This document shows, one piece after another, positions 39,182-47,925 of a DNA stretch of 64,000 nt. This stretch comes from Methylosinus trichosporium OB3b (lineage in GTDB: Bacteria; Pseudomonadota; Alphaproteobacteria; Rhizobiales; Beijerinckiaceae): the NCBI RefSeq assembly GCF_002752655.1, contig NZ_CP023737.1:1054001-1118000 (forward strand). The letters run 5' to 3'. The notes under the pieces were generated by a model. It saw only the letters and a list, made by a program, of their open reading frames with translations. It did no database searches and was not told where the DNA came from. The position numbers and the translations under genes were made by a program. Numbering within the stretch: the stretch's first letter is position 1; the number at the start of each line of letters is the position of its first letter.

Positions 39182-39574
39182 ATGTCCGCGCTTGCTCTCA
39201 TTTCCGGAACGATCGGGCGGCGGCCAGAGCGCCGCACGGCGCGGACGGGCAAGCCGTTCGTCACCGCGTCGTTGCGTGCGGTCGGCGGCGGCAGCGTCAT
39301 GTGGTGGAGCGTAGTCGCCTTCGACGACGGGGCCGCGGCCGAGCTGCTGGCGCTCGTCGAAGGCGACGCCGTCGCGATTGGCGGCCCGATGAAAGCCGAG
39401 ATTTGGGCGCCGGCCGACGGCAAGGCGCGCGTCAATCTCTCCATTGTCGCGACGACGGTCGCGAGCCTGAAAGCCGCGCAACGGAAGTCGAAGGCGACGC
39501 CACGGGCGGCCGAGCGGAAGTCCGGAGAAGATCGAGGAACGCATAACGACCTCAACGACGATATGCCGTTCTGA
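39182..39574 (+). CDS. ssb: Single-stranded DNA-binding protein
   Basis: A 130-residue OB-fold protein: LALISGTIGRRPERRTARTG, then FVTASLRAVGGGSVMWWSVV, and the acidic tail LNDDMPF that SSBs use to bind partner proteins. The body is short and diverged from chromosomal SSB, as usual for phage versions. It starts one base after the previous gene's stop and precedes the replication gene by ten bases. Confidence 0.85.
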   Translation: MSALALISGTIGRRPERRTARTGKPFVTASLRAVGGGSVMWWSVVAFDDGAAAELLALVEGDAVAIGGPMKAEIWAPADGKARVNLSIVATTVASLKAAQRKSKATPRAAERKSGEDRGTHNDLNDDMPF

Positions 39575-39584
39575 GCGTGCGCTG

Positions 39585-40481
39585 ATGTCGTTCCACGTCA
39601 CCAAGGCGAAATGGCTGGAACAGATTGCGGAGGACGTCTGGCTTCTCGACAGCGCATGCCGCATTGCGATCGTGCTCGCGAAACACCTCAATTCACAAAG
39701 CGAGACCGCGTGGCCGAGCGTGGAACGACTTGCGAAAATAACCGGACAATCAGACAGAAACATTCGCAGAGTATTGAAAATGCTACATGATCGTGGACAC
39801 GTAAATGTGTCTATCGGCGGCGGACGTGCGCGTCCGAACGTCTATAGCATCGTCTTGAAGGGCCAGGGCGCCGCCCCCGTTCCAAGCTCGCCCGAACGCG
39901 GCTCGCGGCGCAAAAAACTCGGACAGACGTGTCCTATTAAAAACCCTGACACGTCTGTCCGCAAAACCCTGACACGTCTGTCAGGGGAACCTTTAGATAG
40001 GAACCTTCCCCCAAACGCCCCCGCAAAATCGGGCAGCGATCCTGCGCCCTCGGAGCCTGCTTTCGACGCATTCGAAGCCGTCTGGCCATGGGAGGCCAAC
40101 GAGTCGAGATCGGCCGGGAGGAAGGCATTCGATCTTCTTCCATCCGCAGCGGACAAGCGCCAAGCTATCGACGCCGCGCGCGCTGCGGCGAAGAAGGGCT
40201 TGGCGAGGGAGAAGCTCGGCCGCGCCTCGCGCTGGTTGCGTGGCCGCTGCTTCCAGAACATCGCGCCCTCGCCCCCGCCGACGCCGCGTCGAGATGCGCC
40301 AATCGTGACCGATCGGGGCGTCTTCATCGCCCTCAGCTCGCCGGAGTGGCAGGCATGGCGAGCGAAGGCGGGCGAGCATCTCGAAACGGTCAACACAGCT
40401 CATGGCATAGGTTGCTATCGGCCGTCGCAGTGGCCTCCCGACGTGGGCGGCGAAGCGCCCCACGAAGGAGGCGCACGATGA
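39585..40481 (+). CDS. Phage replication protein with winged-helix N-terminus (O-like)
   Basis: A 298-residue protein. The N-terminus is a helix_turn_helix_36-type winged helix (LLDSACRIAIVLAKHLNSQS, AWPSVERLAKITGQSDRNIR, RVLKMLHDRGHV). A linker contains NPDTSVRKTLTRLSGE, which is the translation of DNA repeats (see 39921-39986). The C-terminal part (FDAFEAVWPW, then FIALSSPEWQAWRAK) resembles lambda O/DnaT-like replication proteins. By analogy with lambda O, it may bind an origin lying in its own coding sequence. Its stop overlaps the next start (ATGA). Confidence 0.8.
   Translation: MSFHVTKAKWLEQIAEDVWLLDSACRIAIVLAKHLNSQSETAWPSVERLAKITGQSDRNIRRVLKMLHDRGHVNVSIGGGRARPNVYSIVLKGQGAAPVPSSPERGSRRKKLGQTCPIKNPDTSVRKTLTRLSGEPLDRNLPPNAPAKSGSDPAPSEPAFDAFEAVWPWEANESRSAGRKAFDLLPSAADKRQAIDAARAAAKKGLAREKLGRASRWLRGRCFQNIAPSPPPTPRRDAPIVTDRGVFIALSSPEWQAWRAKAGEHLETVNTAHGIGCYRPSQWPPDVGGEAPHEGGAR
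39921..39986. repeat. Iteron-like repeats inside the replication gene (possible origin)
   Basis: The 13-mer GACACGTCTGTCC or its close variant occurs three times: inverted at 39921-39933, direct at 39948-39960 and direct at 39971-39983 (last base differs). The last two lie within CCCTGACACGTCTGTC units 23 bases apart, and the third forms a palindrome with TGTCAGGG. An A/T-richer patch (CCTTTAGATAGG) follows. Arrays like this inside an initiator gene serve as origins in lambdoid phages. Confidence 0.65.
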
Positions 40482-40853
40482 GCTGGCGCAGGGAAGCCCG
40501 TCCGAAGCGGCGCGCGCAGCCGGTCGCGCAGGCGGCGCGCGCAGCCGGTCGCGCAGGCGGCGAAGCCATCGGCGTGGATCGCGCGCGGATCGCCGGAACA
40601 TGCCGCATGGCTCGCCTACGTCGCCGAGCGCGGCGCGACGCCGCTCGTCGAATATTTCTCCGCTCTCGACGGCAGCATCGGTTTCCGCCGCCGAAGCAAA
40701 TGGCCGCCGGGCGTCACTCCGCCGGCCGGCGATGAGGGGGGCGAGCCGATGACGCCCGCTGAATTGCGACCGCCGACCCGCCGGCCTCGCCCTCGGGTCC
40801 TCCCGGCGCCGGAACGCAATACGGGCAAACGGGGCGCGATTTTTCGCCAGTAG
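40478..40853 (+). pseudogene. Replication-associated protein frameshifted by a 25-bp tandem duplication
   Basis: From ATG 40478 the frame reads MSWRREARPKRRAQPVAQAA and then shifts because a 25-base unit is present twice (40511-40535 and 40536-40560). Removing one copy gives an uninterrupted product continuing AKPSAWIARGSPEHAAWLAY, VAERGATPLVEYFSALDG, FRRRSKWPPGV and ending NTGKRGAIFRQ at the TAG 40851-40853. The restored protein shares a C-terminal motif with the replication proteins at 39585 and 51846. Because tandem copies can recombine, the defect may be reversible. Confidence 0.8.
40511..40560. repeat. Perfect 25-bp tandem duplication
   Basis: Two adjacent identical 25-base units beginning CGCGCGCAGCCGG. 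The length is not a multiple of three, so it shifts the reading frame of the gene that contains it. Confidence 0.95.
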
Positions 40854-40869
40854 GGGTGTCGGGAAATAC

Positions 40870-40904
40870 GGTTGACTGGGTTTACTCGGTTGACCGCGGT
40901 TGAC
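40870..40904. promoter_or_regulatory. Array of four GGTTKAC heptamers
   Basis: GGTTGAC at 40870, GGTTTAC at 40879, GGTTGAC at 40888 and GGTTGAC at 40898, at intervals of 9, 9 and 10 bases, directly before the gene at 40917. This could be a regulator-binding array or tandem minus-35 elements (TTGACA-like, TTGACAAG at 40900). Confidence 0.5.
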
Positions 40905-40916
40905 AAGTGATTGGTG

Positions 40917-41285
40917 ATGAAAGGGAAAAGCCGGATGAGGCGCCATGATATGATCGGGGCGGCGGTCTGCGCGATCTATGCCGCGCTTGATCGCCATCAG
41001 GCCGAAATCAGGGGGCTCGTCGCTCATCTCGCCGAGGTCACGGGAGAACCGAGCGCCAACGGCGGCGCTGCGCAGTCGAGCCTCATACCTCTGAAGGATG
41101 CGGCGCAAGTCCTCGGTCAGCCCTATGACACCGTGCGGCAACGTGCGACGCGAGGCGGAGAGCTTGTTCGCTTTGGCCAACGCGCTTTCGTGCGATCCGC
41201 CTGGTTGGAGGCCGAAGTCGAAAATGTTCGGTCTGTTCGTTCGCTTGCCGAACAGCCGCCTGCTCGCGCAAAGTCCAGAAAGTGA
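40917..41285 (+). CDS. Small phage protein with helix-turn-helix-like C-terminal half
   Basis: A protein of about 122 residues. The second half (SLIPLKDAAQVLGQPYDTVR, QRATRGGELVRFGQRAFVR) has the shape of a MerR/AlpA-type DNA-binding domain that chooses between sites; the N-terminal half is helical. An internal ATG at 40935 with AAGGG ahead is an alternative start. It follows the GGTTKAC array, which may be its operator. Confidence 0.65.
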   Translation: MKGKSRMRRHDMIGAAVCAIYAALDRHQAEIRGLVAHLAEVTGEPSANGGAAQSSLIPLKDAAQVLGQPYDTVRQRATRGGELVRFGQRAFVRSAWLEAEVENVRSVRSLAEQPPARAKSRK

Positions 41286-41355
41286 TGAGTCTGTATCGCG
41301 TCGCGAGCCGCCGGCGGCGGCTCGCACTCGCCCTCTTGGAAAGCGCAAGACGAAG

Positions 41356-42441
41356 ATGCTCGAAAAATTCTTTCCGAAGAAATCCACCGTCGAGGCGCTC
41401 GAGGGGGAGCTGGCGCAGATCGTTCAGCGTCAGGTTGGCTTGCGAACTCGGAGTGCAGCCGCGGTCGATGAGGCTAAGGCCGCTCGGAACACGCTACGTG
41501 AGCTGTTGATTGGAAGCGACAACGGTGAAGACCACGCTCTTGCCGACAACCGAGTTCTCAGGGCCGAGCGCAACGAAGCCGCCATCTGCGACGCCCTCGC
41601 CGCGTTGGACGCTCGCGAGCGGGAAATGCGCCGCCGCCTCGATGAAGCCCGAGCGGCCGAATGTCGCGAGAAGCGCGCGGATGAGATGGACGCGGCGGGA
41701 AGGGCGATCGAATTTGCGGCGCTTCGTCTCGAAAAGAGCGTCACCGCTCTTGCTGGCGAATTCTCCGAGATCATCGAGGCCATTCCGCCGGACTCACTGA
41801 CGCCGCGCCGCTACATCCCCCTTATCGGATTTCGCGACATCACGCCGACGACAGCCGCCGCCGCGGCGCTGATCGAGACGCTCTACGCGGCGATACCCGA
41901 GGCATTCGAGGCCGTGCTCGACGAGATTTCCGGCGCGGTCACGATTCGGGCGACGTTGATGATGCGGACGAAAGCGGGCGCGCTGTGCTCGGAGCTGCCG
42001 ATCAATGACGAAGGCGGGAATGCGCTGGTGGCGAGCGGCGCATTCCACGCGAACATCGTGGCGCCACTGCGCAAGCTCGCCGCCGATCTGCGCGACCCGC
42101 CTGCGCCGCCGAAGGCAACCATCGAGCCTGCGCCATTCCCCGAGGTCGATGTCGTCTTCACGAGCAACGTGGCTTGGCGCGACGATTTTGCACAAGAGAG
42201 GGTCGCCACAGCCTGGCTCGCGAAGGTTCCGAAGCCTGTCGCGGAGAAGGCTTTCGAGCTGGGGGTCGCATTGCGCGCAGGCACGCCCGAAGCGAGCGAA
42301 GCGCTGACGCGCGCGGCGATGCGCCCGAGCGGCGACCCGCGCTATCTCGCCACGCTCCCGACGCCGAAGACTGTCGACCTCGGCGTAAATCTCAAATCGC
42401 TCTACGACGCCGAGCGGGCCCGTCTGAACGGAGGCGTGTGA
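41356..42441 (+). CDS. Unknown coiled-coil phage protein
   Basis: A 361-residue protein starting MLEKFFPKKSTVEALEGELA. The first about 150 residues are predicted coiled-coil (QIVQRQVGLRTRSAAAVDEA, AREREMRRRLDEARAAECRE); the remainder has TAAAAALIETLYAAIPEAFE and a C-terminal segment I do not recognise. Gene position between early genes and the prohead protease gives no clear role. Its stop overlaps the next start by one base (TGATG), so the two are coupled. Confidence 0.7.
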   Translation: MLEKFFPKKSTVEALEGELAQIVQRQVGLRTRSAAAVDEAKAARNTLRELLIGSDNGEDHALADNRVLRAERNEAAICDALAALDAREREMRRRLDEARAAECREKRADEMDAAGRAIEFAALRLEKSVTALAGEFSEIIEAIPPDSLTPRRYIPLIGFRDITPTTAAAAALIETLYAAIPEAFEAVLDEISGAVTIRATLMMRTKAGALCSELPINDEGGNALVASGAFHANIVAPLRKLAADLRDPPAPPKATIEPAPFPEVDVVFTSNVAWRDDFAQERVATAWLAKVPKPVAEKAFELGVALRAGTPEASEALTRAAMRPSGDPRYLATLPTPKTVDLGVNLKSLYDAERARLNGGV

Positions 42442-43121
42442 TGGCCTCCTCGCCCTGCGCCTGCATCGGCCGCCGGTGGTTGCCCGTGACTCCGCGTCAG
42501 CACGCGCCGCACCACATGGGCGAGCCTGCATCGAACCATCGAGCGCCGCCGACATATCCCGAAATGGGCGGCGATCAGCAGAACGCCGCCGCGCATGAGG
42601 CCGGGCATGCAATCGCCGCGGTCGCATTCGGCCGCACCGTGCGAGCGCTGCGCATAGGCGACTATCCGCTCTGCGTCTCAATCCGCGCCGACGGCGCCAA
42701 GACACCGCGGCTCGGCCGATTGGTCGAGCTGATTTCGGGCTCGACCTGCGAAGGGATCGAAGGCCGACGCATGTTCCTCATGAGCGAAGGAACCATGCGA
42801 CAGAAGCTTGCGCAAGTCCGGGACGACGACCGCGGCTCTTGTGACCGCTGCCAGGAAGCGGCCCTCTTGGTCGCCGCCTTCGCCGGCGCAGCCGACGACG
42901 ACCTTGTGACGCTGTGGTCAGACGCGGCGTTCCTCGCCTTCCTACTTTTTCGACATCCGACGTTTCGCGCGTCGGCACGCGCGTTGTCGGTCATGCTCCG
43001 GCGACGGAAGGTGCTCTTCGGTGACGATGTTGCCGCGCTCATCGATGGACGCGCTCTTTTCATGGCCCGCGAGGACGTTGTGAGAAATTTCCCCCTTGGT
43101 AGGTTGGAGACCCTGCTATGA
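42441..43121 (+). CDS. Phage protein with a HEAGH zinc-protease-like motif
   Basis: A 226-residue protein whose NAAAHEAGHAIAAVAFGRTV segment (about residues 48-67) matches the HExxH zinc site of M41/FtsH-like peptidases, including the following hydrophobic residues. A second half with acidic residues that could supply the third ligand is less clear. Such free-standing HEAGH proteins occur in phage and plasmid regions and are of unknown role. It overlaps the prohead protease gene by four bases. Confidence 0.7.
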   Translation: MASSPCACIGRRWLPVTPRQHAPHHMGEPASNHRAPPTYPEMGGDQQNAAAHEAGHAIAAVAFGRTVRALRIGDYPLCVSIRADGAKTPRLGRLVELISGSTCEGIEGRRMFLMSEGTMRQKLAQVRDDDRGSCDRCQEAALLVAAFAGAADDDLVTLWSDAAFLAFLLFRHPTFRASARALSVMLRRRKVLFGDDVAALIDGRALFMAREDVVRNFPLGRLETLL

Positions 43122-43840
43122 CGGCAAACCAGAAACGCGACCTCCCCATGCCCATGCAGTTCTGCGATGCGAGCTTGCGCGCGCAGAGCTTCGACAAATC
43201 GACCAACACAATCGAGGTTATTTGGACGACAGGCGCGACTGTCACGAAGCGGGGCCGGGATGGCTATTACGACGAGGAACTGATCGTATCGGCGAACGCC
43301 GTGCGCCTCGCGCGTCTCAATGCTGGCGCGTCTTTTCTCGATACGCATCGCGACGGAAGCGTCTCCTCAATCATTGGGAGTGTAATTCCCGGATCGGCGC
43401 GCATAGCGGACGGGCGCGGGCTCGCGAAGATCGCTCTTTCCCCGGCGCCCAGCGACGCGGACACAGTGCTGAAGATCAAGGAAGGCGTCATCCGCAACAT
43501 TAGTGTCGGCTACGCCATTCATCGCGTCGAGATCGTCGAGCGCGATGGCGCTATGCCAATTTACAGCGTCGTCGATTGGGAGCCCTTCGAACTTTCAGCC
43601 GTGGCCGTGCCGGCCGATCCTGGAGCGCAAGTTCGCGGCGTCCGCTCGTCGGGCGCGAGCGAAACGTCGCTGGTGCCCTGCCGCGCGATGGTGCTGACGC
43701 ACGACTCGATGGAATGGAGGCGGATCAATGTTCGCGCCATCCGGCGACAAATGATGGACAATCTTCGCCGCGCCATGCCGCCTCATGAACGACTCGCCAA
43801 TCCAGGAGACGTGAGCGGTCACGACTTCGGGACATGCTGA
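43118..43840 (+). CDS. HK97-family prohead protease
   Basis: A 240-residue serine protease that matures capsids in HK97-like phages. The catalytic pattern is visible: FLDTHRDGSVSSIIG with His77 and GVIRNISVGYAIHR with Ser129; VDWEPFELSAVAVPADPGAQ is the family C-terminal strand. The last about 60 residues are extra. No major capsid protein or portal gene is adjacent, which is unusual since the protease normally sits between them. Confidence 0.85.
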   Translation: MTANQKRDLPMPMQFCDASLRAQSFDKSTNTIEVIWTTGATVTKRGRDGYYDEELIVSANAVRLARLNAGASFLDTHRDGSVSSIIGSVIPGSARIADGRGLAKIALSPAPSDADTVLKIKEGVIRNISVGYAIHRVEIVERDGAMPIYSVVDWEPFELSAVAVPADPGAQVRGVRSSGASETSLVPCRAMVLTHDSMEWRRINVRAIRRQMMDNLRRAMPPHERLANPGDVSGHDFGTC

Positions 43841-43965
43841 CGGCCCCGCGGCGGGTCCTCCCGGGACCCGAAACCAATACGGGCAAGCGGGGCGCGTGGT
43901 GGGGCCAGCAAGGCGCGAGATTGGATAGGCTGAAATTTCAGCGGGAGGCTGAAGTTCAGGGCTGA
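43834..43965 (+). CDS. Tiny protein sharing a motif with the frameshifted replication gene
   Basis: A 43-residue frame from ATG 43834: RRVLPGPETNTGKRGAWWGQ and a charged tail. Its first half is similar to PRVLPAPERNTGKRGAIFRQ, the end of the gene at 40478-40853, and the DNA is similar over about 45 bases (40793 and 43852). It overlaps the prohead protease end by seven bases. It may be a real small gene or a duplicated fragment. Confidence 0.4.
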   Translation: MLTAPRRVLPGPETNTGKRGAWWGQQGARLDRLKFQREAEVQG

Positions 43966-43983
43966 AGTTCGGAGGGCGGGGCG

Positions 43984-46900
43984 ATGGCAGCGAGCGTTGG
44001 GATTCGTCTTCAGACGACGGGCGGCGAAGAGGTCGTGCGCGTGCTCGAGAAGATCAGCTCGGCCGCGGAGACGCAGTTCAAGAAAAGCGCGGCCGAGGCG
44101 CGCGCTTTCGGCCGGGCCGTGACCGACGTCGCCGCCGAGCTGCAGCCCGATCGGCTCGTCTCCGGCCTGTCGCAAGCCGCTGCGCCGCGCTGGTCGCAAA
44201 TGACGAGCAGAATGTCCCTGCTGCGTCCCGATACGGCGGCGACAAACGATGGTCGGGCGCAGATCGGAGGCTTTGCGCAACACCAATGGCTCAATCTCAA
44301 TCGCCAGGGGCAAGATGCGATCACTATGCTCGCGTCGGGCTCGTCGATGATGCAGGTTTTTTCGACACAGGCGGCCCAAGTCTATGACGTCTTCGCTTCG
44401 TCGAAGGGCGGCGCCGCCTCTGGCGTGAAGGCGTTCTCCTCTGCGGTCGCCGGCGCCGTCACTCCGACGCGCTTGCTCGGCGCGACCATCGTCGGGACGG
44501 CTGCGACTTCTGTCATCGCGCTCACCCGCTTCAAGTCGACGACGGATGAATTGCAGGCTTCGCTCGACGGCCTCGGCCGTTTCAGCGGCGTATCGCTGAC
44601 CGACGCGCGCGGCCTCGCCGAGAACGCATCGGCGGCGTCGGGCATGTCCCTGCGCTCGTCGTCGCATATCGTCGCCGGCGCGCTCGGCGCGGGGCTCGAC
44701 GCCAACACGGCGGGCGGCGTGGCGGCGCTGTCGAAACAATTCTCGATCAAGCTCGGCATGGGGCTCGACGATGCGGCGAAGGAGCTGACGGACGCTCTTG
44801 CCGATCCCGCGAAGGGCGCGGACGAGCTGGCGAAGCGCTATGGGCTCGTCACACTCGCGCAGGGGCGCCACATCGACGAGCTGACCAAGGTCGGCGATCG
44901 CAGCGGCGCGGCGGCGGAGCTGCTGCGCGATCTTCGCGGGGCGCTCGATCGGATCGCCGACCGGCGCTCGCCTTTCTCGCGCCTGATCGATCGCGTCGAG
45001 ACGGGCGCTAGCGACGTGCTCACCTCCTACGGCGAAGCGCTCGCGAATAATCCCGCGAACCGGACCGTCAATCGCCTGTTCGGCGTCCAGGGCAATGAAT
45101 CTGCTTCGACCGTCTTCGCGCGCATGCGCAGCGGCGAGCTGCAACGGCAGCAGGCCGCGAGGCAAGCCGACCTCGCCGGACAGGACGTTTACAGCATCGT
45201 GCGCGAGACGGCGCCGGACCTCTTCGCGCGACGCGATCTCGAGCAGCAGGTCGAGCGCTTCCAGCGCGCGCTCGGCCGCGAAGGCGTCGGCAAAGTGCTC
45301 GACGACCTCGGCGTCTCGGGCGACATGACGCGCGAAGCCGTCGAGCGGCTGAAGACGAGCCTCGAGATGTTGAAGACGCCGATGCAGCGCGTCGGCGAAG
45401 AGAATGCGCTGCGCATGCGCTCTATCGAGGCTGAAACGATCGGCCAGAAAGCGCAGCTCGCGGCCGAGCAGGCCTATCGCGCGGAACTCGACAATTCCAA
45501 GGATAAGCTCGCCGCGGCAATGGCGGCCGAAGGCGCGCGCAATGCGACCATCGCCGAAAGCACGCGGGTCATGCGCGAGCAGGCGAAGCAAGCCGAGCAG
45601 CGCGTCGAGCTCGCGGGACTGAAGCCCTATGAGCGCGCGAAGCGCGAGGCGGAGTTGACGCTGCGTGAGGACCTGCGAAAGGCGAACCTCGCGCCCGGCG
45701 CCGGCGCGCGGACGGACATCTACACCAAGCCCGCGATCGATGGCTTTGCGAGCGTTGGAACGGCGGCGACGCGGCTCGCCGATGTGCTGACGGGTTCCGC
45801 CGATCGCATCGGCCGGCTGATCTCGGCGCCCGAACAGCGAGCGGCGACGGCGAGCCCGACGCTACTTTTCGCGCGCAACGGCGGCGACTTCTATTCCGCT
45901 ATTCAGCGCGCCGAGGGAACCGACCGGTTCGGCGACCCCTACAACACGTCGCTGGGTTACATGCGCTCGCCGAAACCGCTCGTCGATATGACGATGAGCG
46001 AAAGTCTTGCCTGGGGCGATCAGGTCCGCCGTGCGCAAGGGCTCAACAGTTCCGCGAAGGGCGCGTTTCAAATCACCAACACGACGCAGCGCGACGCGAT
46101 GCGCGCGCTCGGCCTCGGCGCGAACGATATGTTCAACGCCGAAAATCAGAACCGCATGGCGGACTGGATTTTCAAGACGCAGGGCGTCGGCGCATGGGAG
46201 GGCTTCAAATCGCATCCTGCCGAGCGCGCGACCGCGCAGACGGCCGGGCTCGGCGCGCAATCGCGCCAGCTCGACGAGGCCGGCGAGGCGTGGCGGAAGT
46301 ATGATGCGACGGTCAAGGCGATCAATATCGAGCAGGTCGACACATGGCTGAAGGGCGAGAATGAATCGCTCGACATGCAGCGGCATGCGATCGATCTCTC
46401 TTCGAACTCCTGGGGGCTGAATGTCCAGCAGCTCGCTGCGGCCGAGGAGCGGCAGCGACTATTAAACGAAGCGCAGCAGCGCGGCATTCCGCTCACGGAG
46501 GAATTGACGCGCCGCGTCGGCGAGCTGTCGCAGAAGGCTGCGGAGAGTGCGCGCATCAATGAGCAGACGCGCAAGCAGATCGCCGAATTGGACTTCGCCC
46601 GGGACGCGACGACGAATGTCGCCAGCAGCGCCGCCATCGCCGCCGCGCATGGCGAGAATGTCGGTGATGCGCTGAAGTCGTCGCTGCGGCAGGTCGAAGA
46701 CGACCTCATTCGCAAGAGCGTCGGCAACATCGTCGGCGGGCTGCTCGGCGAGCGCGGCTCGTCGAATATGGGCCTCTTCGGCGATGTGCTCGGACTGAAC
46801 GGCAAGACCGGCCGTGACGTGCAAATGACGGCGAATAACGTCACGATCGGCGGCGCCGGCTCCGGCGGGCTCCTCGGCGGAGCGCTCAACAATGGGCGCT

Positions 46901-47901
46901 CCGGCGGCGGTTTGTTCGGGAACTTGCTCGACAGCGGCGGAAGCGGCGGCGGCTTGCTCAGCGGGCTGTTCGGCCCGGACCGAAACGCCAATTTCGCTGG
47001 GCAAGCCGCTGGCGCGATCGGGCCGTTTCAGCAGACGAATAGCGGAGGCGACCTGCTTCCAGGCCTAACCTCTGTTTTCGAGAAGGGCTTTGGAAGCCTG
47101 CTCGGCGGGTCGGGAAGCGGGGCCGGAACGATCACGATCAAGGGGAATGTCGTCAATGTCTCTGGCGGGAGTCTCAGCGGCCTCGGCGGCGGAGGCTCGG
47201 GCGGCTTCCTGTCCAACATCTTCGGCGGAAGCGGCGGCGGCTCCAGCGGCGGCGGCGATGTCCTGGGCGATGTCTTTTCCATCTTCAGCACGATCGGGGG
47301 CTTCTTTGGCTTCGCGAACGGCGGCGTCATGTCCGGCCGCGGCGTCGTGTCGCTGCAGCGCTATGAGAAGGGCGGCGTCGCCGATCGGCCGCAGCTCGCG
47401 CTCTTTGGCGAGGGCCGGCACAGGGAAGCCTATATCCCGATGCCCGATCCGCGCGGCCTGCATGTGGCTGTCGCCGCCGACGGGCGCGCGCATGTGACGC
47501 TGCCGGATGGGCGCGGCATTCCTGCGGTTCTCGAAGGCCGCGAGCGGCTGACGACGCCGGGGGGCAGCGGCGAAGGCCGCGCGACGCCGCTGCGGCTCAA
47601 TGCCTTCGCCGGCGGCGGCGTGATGACGAGCGCGGGCCCGGCGCCGCTCTCCTATGCCTCGGCAGCCGCGCCCTCCTCGCTGCCGCCGCTGCGCATGTCG
47701 TCTCCGGCGGCCGTCGCTGTGGCGAGCGGTGGCGGCGCGGGCGGCGAGCGCCGACCGGTCGAGGTCAAGATCATGGACGCGCGCGGCGGCAATCAGGTCG
47801 AGAAGGTCTATGCGACTCATGACGAGGTGATGCTGATGATCTCGGCGCGCGAGTCGCAGGTCGCCAAGGGGCAAGCCAATGCGGGCTTGAAGGGTTGGTG
47901 A
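43984..47901 (+). CDS. Phage tail tape-measure protein with lysozyme-like domain
   Basis: A 1305-residue protein. Residues 1-130 are helical (GIRLQTTGGEEVVRVLEKIS), about 130-260 hydrophobic and Gly/Ala-rich, about 260-600 helical with KSAAEARAFG-type repeats. Residues about 634-745 (FYSAIQRAEGTDRFGDPYNT, SSAKGAFQITNTTQRDAMRA, ADWIFKTQGVGAWEGF) resemble a lysozyme/transglycosylase domain used to pierce peptidoglycan. A Gly/Ser-rich region (about 945-1110) precedes the C-terminal FANGGVMSGRGVVSLQRYEK and ADRPQLALFGEGRHREAYIP, typical of tape measures. GGGGCG precedes the ATG. It is intact, whereas other tail genes are missing. Confidence 0.88.
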   Translation: MAASVGIRLQTTGGEEVVRVLEKISSAAETQFKKSAAEARAFGRAVTDVAAELQPDRLVSGLSQAAAPRWSQMTSRMSLLRPDTAATNDGRAQIGGFAQHQWLNLNRQGQDAITMLASGSSMMQVFSTQAAQVYDVFASSKGGAASGVKAFSSAVAGAVTPTRLLGATIVGTAATSVIALTRFKSTTDELQASLDGLGRFSGVSLTDARGLAENASAASGMSLRSSSHIVAGALGAGLDANTAGGVAALSKQFSIKLGMGLDDAAKELTDALADPAKGADELAKRYGLVTLAQGRHIDELTKVGDRSGAAAELLRDLRGALDRIADRRSPFSRLIDRVETGASDVLTSYGEALANNPANRTVNRLFGVQGNESASTVFARMRSGELQRQQAARQADLAGQDVYSIVRETAPDLFARRDLEQQVERFQRALGREGVGKVLDDLGVSGDMTREAVERLKTSLEMLKTPMQRVGEENALRMRSIEAETIGQKAQLAAEQAYRAELDNSKDKLAAAMAAEGARNATIAESTRVMREQAKQAEQRVELAGLKPYERAKREAELTLREDLRKANLAPGAGARTDIYTKPAIDGFASVGTAATRLADVLTGSADRIGRLISAPEQRAATASPTLLFARNGGDFYSAIQRAEGTDRFGDPYNTSLGYMRSPKPLVDMTMSESLAWGDQVRRAQGLNSSAKGAFQITNTTQRDAMRALGLGANDMFNAENQNRMADWIFKTQGVGAWEGFKSHPAERATAQTAGLGAQSRQLDEAGEAWRKYDATVKAINIEQVDTWLKGENESLDMQRHAIDLSSNSWGLNVQQLAAAEERQRLLNEAQQRGIPLTEELTRRVGELSQKAAESARINEQTRKQIAELDFARDATTNVASSAAIAAAHGENVGDALKSSLRQVEDDLIRKSVGNIVGGLLGERGSSNMGLFGDVLGLNGKTGRDVQMTANNVTIGGAGSGGLLGGALNNGRSGGGLFGNLLDSGGSGGGLLSGLFGPDRNANFAGQAAGAIGPFQQTNSGGDLLPGLTSVFEKGFGSLLGGSGSGAGTITIKGNVVNVSGGSLSGLGGGGSGGFLSNIFGGSGGGSSGGGDVLGDVFSIFSTIGGFFGFANGGVMSGRGVVSLQRYEKGGVADRPQLALFGEGRHREAYIPMPDPRGLHVAVAADGRAHVTLPDGRGIPAVLEGRERLTTPGGSGEGRATPLRLNAFAGGGVMTSAGPAPLSYASAAAPSSLPPLRMSSPAAVAVASGGGAGGERRPVEVKIMDARGGNQVEKVYATHDEVMLMISARESQVAKGQANAGLKGW

Positions 47902-47925
47902 CGGCGGAGCTCGCCGAGAAAGGCA

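Noticed and set aside
43819..45591. 590-codon antisense frame over the tape measure
   Set aside because: Shadow; the plus frame has the typical tape-measure layout.
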